A stretch of DNA of 64,000 nt from Nematostella vectensis (lineage: Eukaryota > Cnidaria > Anthozoa > Actiniaria > Edwardsiidae): assembly GCF_932526225.1 (NCBI RefSeq), contig NC_064046.1:4030001-4094000 (forward strand), read 5' to 3'. Position 1 is the stretch's first letter. Each line of letters opens with the position of its first letter. Both the position numbers and the translations under genes were made by a program. Below are positions 35,201 through 53,489 of the stretch, one piece after another. The notes beneath the pieces are model-generated. The model did not search any database, was not told where the DNA came from, and saw nothing but the letters and a program-made list of their open reading frames with translations.

Positions 35201-38200
35201 CACAATGTTGTCTGCCGCTGCAAGGCTTGATAGAGAGATGGGGGTTCTAAGAGCATGTACGTTACTCAACAAAATTTCGCAACTTGTAGTGTAAAAGAAG
35301 GGGTAAAGAACACAACAGTTTCTTGACGTGCTTATGTCTATGATAACCTATATGATAGCTTTGTTACCTTGTTCTGTCTTTGGTCCTACGCTTGGTACCT
35401 TGTCACCTCCAGGGGTTGAACCAGTACTCGATGCCGGAGGAGGAGGCGGAGGAGGAGGCGGCGGAGGAGGGGGAGGCGGAGGAGGAGGAGGAGGTGGTGG
35501 AGGACGTCGTGGACGTGGGCGTGGTCTCCGGTACCTAGACCTTCCCCTTCCCCTCCCTCTGTTCCAGCGGTAACCTTGGCTACTAATTGACAGGTCAGCT
35601 GGCTCGATGACTTCATTGCTTTCCAGAGGAATATCAGTGAATATGGCGTTTGTTTTTAGTTTTTCGAAGGCTTTGTAACCCTGGTTGGCATTGTCAGTTC
35701 CATTTAATCTTTTGATCATCGCTGAGCTTTTATTTACTTGCACATTCTTTAATCCATTTTCTTGTTTAGTTCCATTGGAGCTAGAGGGAGGGTCGCCAGA
35801 CACTACTTGATTCGGTTTTAAAACACCATTATCAGCAGGTTTTGATATATCGACGAGCATTCCTTCTTTAAGTATATTTGCAGCTTTCCCCATGTCGGCT
35901 CCGTTTCTTCCAATCTCGGTAGAAATAGTGCCAAATCTGTCTTGCAGATTATCTGAATCAGTTGTTGACGCGAGAGTAGTGCCTTTAAGATTTGCATCAA
36001 AGTGCTTTTGGCTAAAGCCAACACCGTCGACCTTAAGTCCTTTTTGGGTGTCGTTCATCGTAGTAGCTCTTTCTCCCTCTCCTTGGGTCTTGTTTTGGTT
36101 AGGGTTAGGGCTAAGGCTAAAGCTAGGGTTATGACTAGGATTAGGGCCAAGGCTAGGGTTAGGGTTAGTGTTAGAGCTATGATTACGGTTAGGGCTAGTG
36201 CTAGGGTTAGGACTAGGATTAGGGCTAAGACTAGGGCTAGGATTAGAGCTAGGGTTAGGGTTACGGTTAGAATTAGAGTTAGAGTTACGGTTAGGGTTAG
36301 ATATTAGGTTAGGGCTAGGGCGAACGCTAGGGCTGGAACTAGAGCTAGGGCTAAAGCTAAGACTAGGGTCAGAGCTAGGGTAAGGACTTGGGTCAGAGCT
36401 AGGGTTAGGGTTAGTATTAGTGCTAGGGTCAGGGCTAGAGCTAGGGTCAGGGCTAGGGCTAGAGCTAGGGTTAGGACTTGGGTCAGAGCTAGGGTTAGAG
36501 CTAGGGTTAGGGCTAGGGTTAGGGCTAGGGTTAGAGCTAGGGTCAGGGCTAGGGTTAGAGCTAGGGTGAGGGCTAGGGCTAGGGTTTGAGATAGGACTAG
36601 TTCTTATGCTGGGGTTAGAGATAGGGTTAGAGGTTTTCTGATATGCAGTTAATTCTTTATAATCTTTACTAAAATGCTTGTCAAATGTTTGACTTTTGTG
36701 GTCGTTTCCTTCAGATTCCTGCTGAGCATCATTACCAAGTGCCTTATCAGATATGCTTCCAATCCTTTTGTCATACGCTTTTCTTATCGAACTAACATTG
36801 CTGCTCGAAACATTCACCTCTTCTACAGAACTGCCTTTTTCCAGTAATGGCTTATTCCCCTGGCTAGTAGTTTGATCAGCATTTACTATTCCAGGTATTC
36901 TGTCCGAGTGCATCTTGTAACCAGCCTGTTTAATTATCTGTCCAAGGAATGGAGCAGGTCCTTCACTTGCAGCATTCAATGACTGCGCTCTCTGTGATGC
37001 ATTTAACGATGTCTGTATGTTGATCAAAGAATCCTGTCCAGTATTATTCTTATTTGCTTGAAAGGAAGGCAGTCTCTCAAAATTCTCAGCAGATTCCACT
37101 TTCTTGGAATTACTCGTCTTATTGAGAACGTTCTCTGACGTTGACGTCGTTGTGTGGTGTGCTGTACGAAGATGAGAGGGTTCGAACCCGGCCAGGGGTC
37201 TTCCTCTTAGTGGCATCGTCACTTCTTTTACCCCTCTATTTCTCTCCTTCTTACCATCAGTATCATCATCAGTAAATATCTTCATTGTCCGCTGACTTTC
37301 CATTACATCTTGGAAGGGACGGGTTTTGCTACTGTCCATGCCATCTTGTCCAGATGGCCTTGATGAAGAGTTTTCTGATGCGTTTTTCACTGAAACATTT
37401 TCTCCGCCATGCGTTACCTTCGTGGGCTCACTTACTGGGTTTCTTTCTTCTTGACCTCCCAGTTTTATAGCCTTATGCTCACCCACAGTAGTCGCAGTAG
37501 AATTATTTACATTTCCATCATTTCTTCCAGGGCCAGCATGCTGGTTTTGTGTTTGAGTTGAAGACACATCTTTGTTATCATCAATGCCAGCTGGTGGTGG
37601 GATTTGCTTCACCAGAATTTTCCTGATACTAACAACGCCTTCGTTTTTAAGGGGATCTACTTGAGTGCCTTGACTAACATCCCTAGCACTAGGGATAGGA
37701 CCTCTTGCCAGTCCATTATCCATTGTCCCTCTTTCAGACAAAGCAACAACAGGTGAGTCTTGATTGGTGGCTGTTTCTACGGGGGTATCCATAGCAACTG
37801 TTTTAGTATTCCCCTGGGTGCTGTGTTCCTGAAGAGGTCCTGCGTTCCCAGGGTTCAGCGGTAACCCTGTCAGTGTTAGAGAATCAAGAAGATGTTGAGT
37901 TGCCGTGATGTTGTCTACTTTGGGATCCCCCTTTGAGCTTGCGATTACCGCACCGCTTGTTAATGCTATGAGGAACGTTAAATTGTGTTAGTGTGGTGTG
38001 CCACGAGCTTGATACTGGGGCCTAGTCTCCTGTTTTAGATGACCTGTTTTGGCAAGACGAAATAAATACTTTAAAAATGGGGGTGACGAACTGCCGGAAT
38101 GATGGTAAAGTAAATCATTGCTTGTGTCGAAATAACGTACGATGGGGTTTTAAAAAAACACCTGTTTTATTTTCTTGGATGTTGCGCGAAAAAGGCGACA

Positions 38201-38281
38201 AATCCACAACGGTAAACGAAAAAAATATATGTTACACTTACCGATAACGATGACACATCTAATGAGAACCTCCACACCCAT
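32245..38281 (-). CDS. Secreted Asn/Pro/Ser-repeat CAP-domain protein, 1043 aa (CAP gene 2)
   Basis: Exons 38281-38242, 37965-35368, 33501-33252 and 32488-32245 join in phases 1, 1 and 2 into 1044 codons including stop. The signal peptide spans intron 1 (MGVEVLIRCVIVI then ALTSGAVIAS). Residues about 25-455 are polar and low in Cys. Residues about 460-635 are NPSPNPSSNPSP-type repeats, encoded by hexamers close to AACCCT. Residues about 830-857 are polyproline. The CAP domain (879-1043) keeps THNNFRQVHN, GENLA, the split-Trp junction to YNEVCKYDF and a textbook CAP1 signature GHFTQVVW. It is better conserved than CAP gene 1 at these motifs. The protein is secreted and probably matrix- or mucus-associated (inference). 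Intron 2 holds the TIR-derived satellite. Confidence 0.85.
33544..34855. repeat. About 53-bp satellite built on a Tigger-type terminus
   Basis: About two dozen tandem units carry GGTACCTCTATTAAGCGGCC, then a CACCCTGGGGACC block, then CCAAGTGATGTATACATT. The core nearly equals the terminal repeat of the element at 771-1936. The array lies inside intron 2 of CAP gene 2 and ends near GGCCGCTTGATTGAGGTTAG at 34882. Confidence 0.92.
36095..36625 (-). repeat. Telomere-type hexamer array inside a coding exon
   Basis: The plus strand reads GGGTTAGGGTTAGGGCTAGG and many one-base variants for about 520 bp; the minus strand is therefore CCCTAA-like. In the CAP gene 2 frame each hexamer gives Asn-Pro (AAC CCT) or Ser-Pro (AGC CCT), producing the NPSP repeats. 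The frame stays open throughout. Confidence 0.85.
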
Positions 38282-40483
38282 TCTATCGTAAGCTGGCGAA
38301 CTTAGGCCCGTATAACTACTTTTTTTGTCCTAAGTAAGGACCAAACATTTATTTTTTTCTGACGGATAAAATGCATCCATTTCCGCAAAAAAAATAATTT
38401 AGCGTCTGACAGGTCGTCAACTTGAACTATTACGCCATCATTCTTAGGTCAAGTAGTTTTCTCTTGTATGTAAACGATGAAAAGAGGAGACCTGCCAAGA
38501 GCAACGAGCCATGGGAATGTTCAACTATTGTTAACGGACTACATACTCTGCTCACACAGTTTCAGTGTCATTATGACAACAGTTTGTTGGTAGTTTAACG
38601 ATTGCTAACAGACTCGATAAATCTTATGCTGCGCCTGGTTTCATTTTAGTGTGGACCCAGCTTGCTTTTTGTATCCTATATCGACTTTCCCGAATTCAAA
38701 CCAAGAAAGCTGGGAATCATTAAACCTTTCTAAGAGCGAAACGCGCTTCGGCCACCTTGACGACTTTTAGAAGGCTGGCCAATTAGGATTAGAGAAAGGC
38801 TACTATCGACACGAATCGTCAATCAGTGTGGCAAAAATATAATACTCAGAGCACGTAGCATATCCTTTCTTGGTGGTCACGGTAGCGCGCGTCACAATGC
38901 AGAGACGTAACCGCTCCATATGCTTTATTTTTTTCTTGGGTGTTTGGAATCTTCGATTGTTGGGTTTCTCAAGCTCGTTGCCACGCAATCATTCTTGGCG
39001 GGTTGACATGACGGAAAAACCTGCAAAACGCACAATTCCAGATAGAGAGAGAAGACACAATTTCTTACAATTGCTAAAGTTTCCTTATTACGGACTGATT
39101 TTCAAAACACAAATAACGCGAGGCCGAAGTGCAGATAACCAGATTTTGGCTTTTCAAGATAATTTTTCCTTGATCATCATTGTCCTATATATCAGTTCAG
39201 GGACGAAAAGCTCAAATTTGAATGACACTTTACAAAAGTCGCATCAATTTTAAAAAAGTCGCACTTACTAAGTACTCAGAGAAATTCTGCGCCTTATTCG
39301 ATGTGAAATGGGCTTATTTGAAGCGTCACGTCATGTTTTTCCGTCCTGCTTGGCGGGTTGTTATAAAAATCAAAACAGTTCAGGGTGGCACGGGGAACTA
39401 ATGAAAAACAGTTATTATGTTCACGCACAAGAACTTGTTCAGTGAGTTGCGTTTGATACAATAATAGTCGAACCCCTATCTGATGATACCTACTTAAAAT
39501 GGCTCTGGCAGCCGCCATTTTGTCATCGTAGCCTAGACCAAGTGTAAGAAAGCATCCCAGCCTAGTCCCGGGCGTTCTTACCGGGTTTCCTGTGCTCGGA
39601 GATGAACCGTGAGGTAGCCTGGGGGCTGGGACAAGCTCAACCACAGAACGGGGAGATGGGTTGTTTACAATTTAAAATCGGATATTTCGGAATGAGATCC
39701 CAGTTTTTCCGGGATGCTATAATGGTGAAAAAAAGTTACCTATATATTACAGAATTTCCAGGGTGACTTATGTACCATTTTCTTCTGTACCCAGAACTTC
39801 TACTTTTGGGGTCCTGGGGAATAGTGGCCGATGGGGGCCTCGGTCAAATAATTCTATGGGAAACTGCAAATTGTACACGATTTCCGGAATTTCCGGTATC
39901 CCCGGTGAAAGTGGACTACCTCTCAAGCAACTCCACACTTTCCGTTAATTTTCCAGTGTTAGGAATTTGTACCATTAACAAAATAACCAGAAGTACCGGA
40001 ATTTTCGATTAAATGGTAAACAACCATGGTTTCCTGTGACGTCACAACCCTTACCATCCACAGGAAACCCAATAACAGGAAACCAGATAAGAGCGCCAGG
40101 TACTAGGCTGAAAGCATCCGTTTCTATCGGCTGATTTGGGGAGGGTCATACGATATTTTAGATTGAATTTAACAATAACAAAGGTATCACCTAGCCTCTG
40201 TCAGCCGTCATTTTGTCATCAAAGTATCAAGTGTGAAAAGAAGGAAGGGAAGCCAATGCGATATTTTCGATTGGATTTGGAAAATAAAGTATCAATATTT
40301 GTAATTTGGTTATTTTTAGATTTTAACAAAGGTGTGTCCAAGAAGGGCACTTTAAAACGTGGCTAAGATGTCACTTGTAGTGCATTATGTTATTTATCAA
40401 AAACCCGTGAAATAATATTTAGTCTATTAAGTACTAATACACTAATTTCTTTGTTCTCTTTTGTTATGGTTTGACTATTACAG
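38282..40483. other. Intergenic with dispersed repeats
   Basis: Upstream region of CAP gene 2. It contains copies of the dispersed repeats at about 39510-39645 and 40105-40300, the latter with GCCAATGCGATATTTTCGAT. A frame at about 39008-39253 with a hydrophobic stretch has no supporting splice or promoter context. Confidence 0.45.
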
Positions 40484-40677
40484 TTAAGGTTGGTTCTCAC
40501 TAGGACTCAAGCGCAAGCGTAAACGGAACACAAGTGATAATCGGTCAAACACAAGGGCAAGAAAATCAAGCAGTTGAGTTCTCTTGCGCTTCCGTTTGCG
40601 CTTCTAATGTTCTAATGAGAATCGGAAAATTACGTGCGTTCCGCTTGCGCTTACGTCCAAGTGAGAACCAACCTTAA
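40484..40677. mobile_element. MITE with TTAAGGTTGGTTCTCACT termini
   Basis: TTAAGGTTGGTTCTCACTAGGAC at 40484 faces GTCCAAGTGAGAACCAACCTTAA, ending at 40677; one base differs. The interior holds opposed CAAGCGCAAGCGTAAACGGA and TTCCGTTTGCGCTTC blocks. It is 194 bp. A related, more decayed sequence lies at 61645-61980. Confidence 0.85.
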
Positions 40678-41159
40678 CAACTACATTTTGTTGCACGGGA
40701 TTTGGAAAACCACTCTATCAGACAAGTACTAAAAGCAAGAGGCACTTCTTACATGGACAGGTTTAATTTACAGGTAAAAATGTGCACAAAATACATCTGA
40801 ACGAGTTAAGAAATATCACAAGAGAAGAAAAAGCGAGAGTATCAAAACTGGAGTCCATTGACGAATTGGCACAAACGCGGTGGACTGAGAAGAACATAAA
40901 ATAATAATTAGCAAGCCTTTAATAGTACGGTAAGCATAGCACAGTGCTCCCCCAATATAGTATAGTAAGCCGACGAAAGACACAACTTTGTTTTTGGATG
41001 GATCTTCGAAATTCATGTGAAAATATCAGGTAAACAAAGAAGTGTCTTTCAAACCAAACTGTGGTCGATAATGATCAAAAGATATTAAAAGCTCGTGGAA
41101 TTGTCGAAGAATGCCGCTCACAAAAAAAGCACTATCAGTACGTGACGCCATGGTACGGA

Positions 41160-41375
41160 CAAGAAACATCAGGTGTCATTCGTCATGCAACACACATCAC
41201 GTGTCCTAAGTCACACAACGCACATCACGTGTCATTCGTCACGCAATGCACATCACGTGTCATTCATCACGCAAGGCGTACCACGTGTCATTCGTCTCGC
41301 AACGCACACCACGTGTCATTCGTCATACAACGCACATCACGTGTCATTCGTCACGCAACGCAAGACGGAGTAAAG
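41160..41375. repeat. 28-bp minisatellite with one CACGTG per unit
   Basis: Units of 28 bp (CACGTGTCATTCGTCACGCA plus AYGCACAT) repeat about six times, with the E-box CACGTG conserved in every copy. It lies just downstream of the RNMT 3' end (41455). Confidence 0.85.
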
Positions 41376-41454
41376 CATGCTCTGAACATCTCATGGTAGT
41401 ATGAGTCATTATATAGATACAAAAGTGAGTGAAGTCTAGTAAAAAAGCGTCAAC

Positions 41455-47417
<5,963 letters not shown>

Positions 47418-49248
47418 TTTGAGAAATGCGAAGGAGAAGAGGAGAGACTGGGACGGGGAGCGTCAAAGAGGTTGGCAGAGGATTGTGGGTATCAAAGTCT
47501 TGCAAAGATTCGATGGGGAGGAGAGGGGGTGTTTGCGATTCATATTAAATTTGAAAACGTAAGGAATAAAATGAACACCTAAATCCTTTTATTATTTTAT
47601 TTTATTACTGCGCTTCAGGGGTGTTTTCACATAAAATGCAGGGTTGGATCTATTTACTGACATCGGAAATTTTTTGAAAATAGAAAACAATTTTTCAGAC
47701 CCTTTTACAGGTGATTGCGCAGAGTGTACATACACCCCCATGGCTGCAAAATTTTGGTTATTTCTTATTGAAGGACCCTAAAAAATATACTTATATATCT
47801 ATGTGATACCTATGACTGCGTAAAATCCCTTAGCTTTTCAAGTGCCCAAAGCTAGGTAGACTGCGAGTAGGAACATGGAGTGGAAATTACTTCACAATCT
47901 TTTAATACACAGCGATCTATAACATAACACACACATTTCTAAATGCACAACATACATGAGTGCAAACTCTAAACCGAAGCGCTTCTCAATTCCATACATT
48001 CCATTGATAAACACTAAATGTTTGTCCTCTTTAAAATACAGTTTAGTGCTGTACACTTTCTTCAAAGTTAAGAGTAAGTTTAGCTCTGTCCTTTTCATCT
48101 TCACTTTTTTGGTCTCTATATTATCTACAAAACAAAAGGAACAAAAAAGCAGACAAATCAAGGGGAAAACATGATGTTAAAATCAGAACATTAGAGCAGA
48201 GGCAGTCCACAACCCATGGAAATGCTGTTAGGTAAAAATAGAGACATGCAATGTTCAGGGCATACCATGGATTCGCTGAGGGGGGGGGGGGGATACGCAG
48301 TCATAGAAATTGAGAAAAGATATTATTCCACAATAACTTGAAAACAAATGACCTACTTTTTGGCTGTTTATACACCGACCTGATGTCTAAGGAGAATCAG
48401 GTACACAAAGAGAAGCAAAATACTTTTTATCAGAGAGATGCAGAATGTAGAATCAGAATGTGTTTATATACAATTGACCTGAAATCAGATTGCATCTGTG
48501 CTGTTATTAATCAGTTGTGTAATTCTGTTATTATAATCTGATATACAATAGTGTCATTGAAATTTATATTTATATCTGCATTTTCTCAAAAGATAAGAAT
48601 GGATCATCAGCATCAACTGAAAATAAGACATTCTCATAAACCGTAAAAAAACAGCATATCGTGCAACATCAACTAACAAAAATAATAACAAGCATCTACT
48701 AAAAAACAATAACACAAGCCACTTCCTTGTATAGAAATTCCCTTCACAAAAAGACAATCATTCCCTACTCTTTAGTATCTTATAATTAACACAAGTTATC
48801 TTCCTTTATTCAAAGCTCCGCACAGCGATCCATACTAACAGAGAAAAGAAAATACAAATCGGATTATATTTTCAAACAGAAAATGGGTACGCTTATACTG
48901 TATTAGCTGTATTTGTATCTTGTGGTAAATTGGAAAAAATATAAATAAACTTAAAAAATCTTGGAAGTTTAATTAATCTAAAGCATGAAACAATAAGCAA
49001 ACAACGTTTTGGAGTCCTAAGTAGAAATAATTTAGGATTTCTACGAAAGTCATTCAATGTTTGTTGTCGAGGATCGAAACATCGCCTTATGATTTTAGAA
49101 CATTTTGACTTGCATCTCTTTGTAAAATGAAAGTTGAGACGTAAATTGCCATTTAATACAATGTCTGGATAATATTTATAGCTATCGCTGTAGTAATACT
49201 ACCTGCCATAGTTAATCCTTGACGCTAGACGGAGACAAACGAAGCAAA
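47418..49248. other. Intergenic between RNMT and the histone cluster
   Basis: Upstream of RNMT the sequence is AT-rich with a G-run at 48281-48292. I see no confident gene. A minus-strand frame at 47892-48135 follows a plausible acceptor (TTTTGTAG) but has no partner exon. Confidence 0.45.
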
Positions 49249-49249
49249 C

Positions 49250-49256
49250 AAACACA
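49250..49256 (+). promoter_or_regulatory. H1-type AAACACA box
   Basis: AAACACA, the element characteristic of histone H1 promoters, lies 144 bp upstream of the H1 start codon. I do not see a clear TATA box between. Confidence 0.45.
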
Positions 49257-49399
49257 CTTTGCCACCGCCATCTTGTGCGATAGCATGTCGACCCTGGTTC
49301 CGCAGAGGTCCGCATATACTGAATATAGTTGCGGCGTGTGGCGCACAAACATCAGTACTCGCTATCATTTGCACCGAGAACAACACAAGTCTACTCAAT

Positions 49400-49942
49400 A
49401 TGTCTTCCACCGAAGCGAAACCCGCCAAGAAGCCTGCAGAGCATCCCAAGTACACCGAGATGGTTGCAACAGCTATCGGTGCACTGAAGGAACGCGGCGG
49501 ATCTTCCCGCCAGGCCATCGAGAAATACATCAAGGCCAACTACAAGGTCGGAGACAAAGTTAGCACCCAACTGAAGATGGCTCTCAAGCGCATGAGCGAG
49601 AAAGGCACTCTAGTCCACACAAAAGGCACTGGAGCTTCTGGCTCGTTCAAATTGAACAAGGCAGCCGTGAAGGCTGAGAAGCCAAAGAAAGCGAAGAAGC
49701 CAGCGGCAAAGAAACCCAAGGCTGCCAAGAAACCCGCCGCCAAAAAACCTGCCGCTAAGAAAGCCAAATCCCCCAAGAAAGCAGCAGCTAAGAAGTCACC
49801 CAAGAAGGCAGCGAAAAAGCCTGCTGCTAAGAAACCAGCAGCCGCCAAGCCCAAGAAGGCCGCGGCAAAGAAGCCAGCCGCCAAGAAAGCAGCGAAGAAG
49901 CCGGCAGCAAAGAAGGCCGCAAAAAAGCCAGCCAAGAAGTAA
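49400..49942 (+). CDS. Histone H1, 180 aa
   Basis: ATG 49400 opens [20 protein letters not shown]. Residues about 17-92 form the winged-helix globular domain ([20 protein letters not shown], then [11 protein letters not shown] and [12 protein letters not shown]). The remainder is a Lys/Ala/Pro tail rich in AKKPAAKK and SPKK motifs, the latter typical DNA-minor-groove and CDK-type sites. The linker histone compacts chromatin by binding the nucleosome dyad. Earlier in-frame codons back to 49259 contain no histone-like sequence, so the later ATG is preferred. Intronless, with a histone stem-loop 33 bp after the stop. Confidence 0.95.
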   Translation: MSSTEAKPAKKPAEHPKYTEMVATAIGALKERGGSSRQAIEKYIKANYKVGDKVSTQLKMALKRMSEKGTLVHTKGTGASGSFKLNKAAVKAEKPKKAKKPAAKKPKAAKKPAAKKPAAKKAKSPKKAAAKKSPKKAAKKPAAKKPAAAKPKKAAAKKPAAKKAAKKPAAKKAAKKPAKK

Positions 49943-49974
49943 AGCGACTATACAGTCACTTTACACCAAACAAC

Positions 49975-49990
49975 GGTTCTTTTAAGAGCC
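49975..49990 (+). terminator. Histone 3' stem-loop (H1)
   Basis: GGTTCTTTTAAGAGCC: a six-base stem with a four-base loop, allowing one G-U pair. It directs SLBP/U7-dependent cleavage of replication-dependent histone mRNA. Confidence 0.9.
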
Positions 49991-50363
49991 ACACACTTAT
50001 ACGAAAGTTATGCCACACCATCTATTTCTACGTATTCCTTCTCTTTATACGACCAAAAATACAAGTGTACATAAAGCCATTAATTCGCAACGATACCTTG
50101 ACCTAGTGAGCAGTCTATCGAGTTGACTCTCAATAAATTTTCACATAACGGGTATGCTATTATTTTTGTTTTCCAAGTTTTTACTTTCCTGGACTGTGCT
50201 CCTCTCTTTTCTCGCAAAGCGCACCGTTTCCAATGCCTTGATGAAAACGACTGGTCAGAAAGATCTCTCACTTAGTTTACAAGTTATTACTCGCAATAAC
50301 TTAGCAGAGAAATATGAGCTGGAAAATGGACAGGGAAGTATTCAAGGTTTTTTATTAAAATTT

Positions 50364-50936
<573 letters not shown>

Positions 50937-50949
50937 TCAGTTCAATAAA

Positions 50950-50955
50950 TTTATA
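50950..50955 (-). promoter_or_regulatory. TATA box of H3
   Basis: TATAAA on the minus strand, about 62 bp upstream of the H3 start codon. Confidence 0.6.
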
Positions 50956-51305
50956 CTTGCCGCCTCTAAATCTGATTGGCTAGAATTTGCCCGATCTGAT
51001 TGGTCAGTCTTCTACTAAGAAAAGCCCGCCAAGTCTTTACTGTGTTTTTGACTGCCAAGTTTTCCTAAAATATCTTTCGATCCCAAATGTTATATCAAAC
51101 AAATTTACATTAATATAGTAGATTTAATTACTAATCGTCTTCCGCCGCTAAATTTACAAGATATATGTGAAAGAGCAATGATTTAATAGAAGTTAAATAG
51201 GCTCGGACCAATGTGATCGGATCGAAATGCTAGTCTTTTGAATTGTAAATATCGGTTGGACTCTTGACCCTTGGGTTAATTATCATACACAATGGGTCTA
51301 TCGGG

Positions 51306-51312
51306 TATATAA
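51306..51312 (+). promoter_or_regulatory. TATA box of H4
   Basis: TATATAA in GGGTATATAAACC, 52 bp upstream of the H4 start codon. Confidence 0.7.
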
Positions 51313-51675
<363 letters not shown>

Positions 51676-51702
51676 AGTGTCTAGTCAACTCAAACAAACA
51701 CC

Positions 51703-51718
51703 GGCTCTTTTAGGAGCC
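51703..51718 (+). terminator. Histone 3' stem-loop (H4)
   Basis: GGCTCTTTTAGGAGCC followed by ACCACA, 28 bp after the stop codon. Confidence 0.95.
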
Positions 51719-52189
51719 ACCACATGCATTTAAAGTTATGATCGAATGCATTCAAATGTTCCTTTGTGTGTACTGTTATAAATTGTTTTCGTGTCATCTA
51801 CAAATCTGCCTTATACTTTTGGGGGGGAAGTTCGCAAAAATCGCGCCATCAATGAAATCATTTTTTCCCGTGAATTACCACTCGTTCGCTATTTTTAATA
51901 GTTAACGGTTTTTGGCGGGAAACTAGCCCTATATCCTTCGTCACTGAAAATAATTGAAATGTAGCTTTTACTTGATTCCTAATAAATAAATCAATCAAAT
52001 TCTTTACTAGGGAATTACGAGTATTTTCTTGTGTATATTTGGACATTTTTCTAGATCCCCAAAAAGATAAAGGCAATGTCTTTAGTGCTAGGGTATCTTG
52101 CGAGCCCAGATCTGTGCTGTAATAGAGCGGATGTTAAGGTAGGAGGAAAGAGACTGCATGTTTGGCAATGACTTTGATGTCATTTGGGT

Positions 52190-52205
52190 GGCTCCTAAAA
52201 GAGCC
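52190..52205 (-). terminator. Histone 3' stem-loop (H2A)
   Basis: The minus strand reads GGCTCTTTTAGGAGCC, 28 bp after the H2A stop codon. Confidence 0.95.
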
Positions 52206-52232
52206 GTTTGTTTGTGCAGCAGTAGAAACTGC

Positions 52233-52613
52233 TTATGCCTTGGGCTTCTTCTCGGTCTTCTTGGGCAGAAGCACGGCCTGGATGTTGGGCAGCACACCAC
52301 CCTGAGAGATGGTGACACCGCGGAGCAGCCTGTTCAACTCTTCGTCGTTCCTGACAGCCAACTGCAAGTGACGGGGGATGATCCTGGTCTTTTTGTTGTC
52401 GCGGGCAGCGTTGCCGGCCAACTCGAGGATCTCAGCGCTCAGGTACTCGAGCACGGCGGCCATGTAGACCGGTGCGCCAGCACCAACACGCTCGGCGTAG
52501 TTGCCTTTGCGCAGATGACGGTGGATACGACCGACGGGGAACTGAAGCCCTGCACGGGATGAACGAGTCTTGGACTTGGTGCCCTTAGCTTTGCCTTTGC
52601 CGCGACCTGACAT
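52233..52613 (-). CDS. Histone H2A, 126 aa
   Basis: [20 protein letters not shown], then [20 protein letters not shown], the acidic-patch region ([28 protein letters not shown]) and a C-terminus ending [12 protein letters not shown]. There is no SQ(E/D) motif at the end, so it is not an H2A.X. Core nucleosome histone that dimerises with H2B. Intronless; divergent from H2B with about 330 bp between start codons. Confidence 0.97.
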   Translation of the reverse strand: MSGRGKGKAKGTKSKTRSSRAGLQFPVGRIHRHLRKGNYAERVGAGAPVYMAAVLEYLSAEILELAGNAARDNKKTRIIPRHLQLAVRNDEELNRLLRGVTISQGGVLPNIQAVLLPKKTEKKPKA

Positions 52614-52884
52614 TTTGCAAGTTTGGTAATAATACTCTGACGAGAGAATAAACCGAAATACTGCCTGTTTCGAGTTTATGTACCCCCAGCTTGGTAATCA
52701 CCGGATCGAAATGCACCAATCACAAATCACTATTTCCTAATAGAACCATGACCTGTGACATCGAATATTCATGTCTATGTTTCCTAAGAAGTAACCTTAC
52801 CAAATTATCATATTAACTTTAAATCAGCCAATCACAAATAGGGATTTTCGATCCGCGACCCTATGTTATTCCTCGTCGGTTGGA

Positions 52885-52891
52885 TATAAAT
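52885..52891 (+). promoter_or_regulatory. TATA box of H2B
   Basis: TATAAAT in GGATATAAATACGG, about 60 bp upstream of the H2B start codon. Confidence 0.7.
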
Positions 52892-52944
52892 ACGGCCACT
52901 TACCCTCTGAGCGGCTATTGTCAATTTGCAAAATCAATAGCAAA

Positions 52945-53316
52945 ATGCCGCCAAAACCTCCAGTCGGGAAATCCACAGGCAAGAAGGCCGTCAAGAAGCA
53001 GGTCGGAGAAGGAAAGAAGAAGAGAAAGTCAAGACGTAAGGAAAGCTATGCTATCTACATCTACAAGGTGCTGAAGCAAGTCCACCCCGACACCGGTATC
53101 TCAAGCAAGGCCATGGGCATCATGAACTGTTTCGTGAACGACATCTTCGAGCGCATCGCTGGTGAAGCTTCCCGCCTGGCGCACTACAACAAGAAGTCCA
53201 CCATCACGAGCAGGGAAATCCAGACGGCCGTTCGTCTGCTCCTTCCCGGTGAGCTGGCCAAGCACGCCGTGAGCGAGGGAACCAAGGCCGTCACCAAGTA
53301 CACCAGCAGCAAGTAA
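52945..53316 (+). CDS. Histone H2B, 123 aa
   Basis: ATG 52945 ([20 protein letters not shown]). The histone fold is complete, with [60 protein letters not shown] and the end TKYTSSK carrying the ubiquitinated-lysine context. An upstream in-frame start at about 52918 precedes the normal N-terminus and lies close to the TATA box, so it is probably untranslated leader. Confidence 0.97.
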   Translation: MPPKPPVGKSTGKKAVKKQVGEGKKKRKSRRKESYAIYIYKVLKQVHPDTGISSKAMGIMNCFVNDIFERIAGEASRLAHYNKKSTITSREIQTAVRLLLPGELAKHAVSEGTKAVTKYTSSK

Positions 53317-53345
53317 ACGGCGCAATCCGTGCTGCACCAAACAAC

Positions 53346-53361
53346 GGCTCTTTTAGGAGCC
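53346..53361 (+). terminator. Histone 3' stem-loop (H2B)
   Basis: GGCTCTTTTAGGAGCC followed by ACCCA, 30 bp after the stop codon. Confidence 0.95.
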
Positions 53362-53489
53362 ACCCAAATGACACGAAAGTCATGACCATGCAATCAATAT
53401 CCATGAGACCCCTTTGATATACACCTATTACACAAAAGATTGTCAGTGCAAATGGTAAATTGCTTATGGGTTCTAATTATTTGTAAAAT

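Noticed and set aside
36002-36383. Plus-strand LGLGLRL-type frames
   Set aside because: These are the opposite strand of the CAP gene 2 hexamer repeat, whose minus-strand frame is joined in phase to CAP exons.
38870-39253. Plus-strand 127-codon frame with a hydrophobic stretch
   Set aside because: No promoter, splice or domain support, and the hydrophobic part is low-complexity AT-rich sequence.
47892-48161. Minus-strand 89-codon frame after a plausible acceptor
   Set aside because: No partner exon, no recognisable domain and AT-rich composition; I could not support it as a gene.
49540-49935. Minus-strand Ala/Phe-rich frame over H1
   Set aside because: It is the antisense shadow of the Lys/Ala tail of histone H1.
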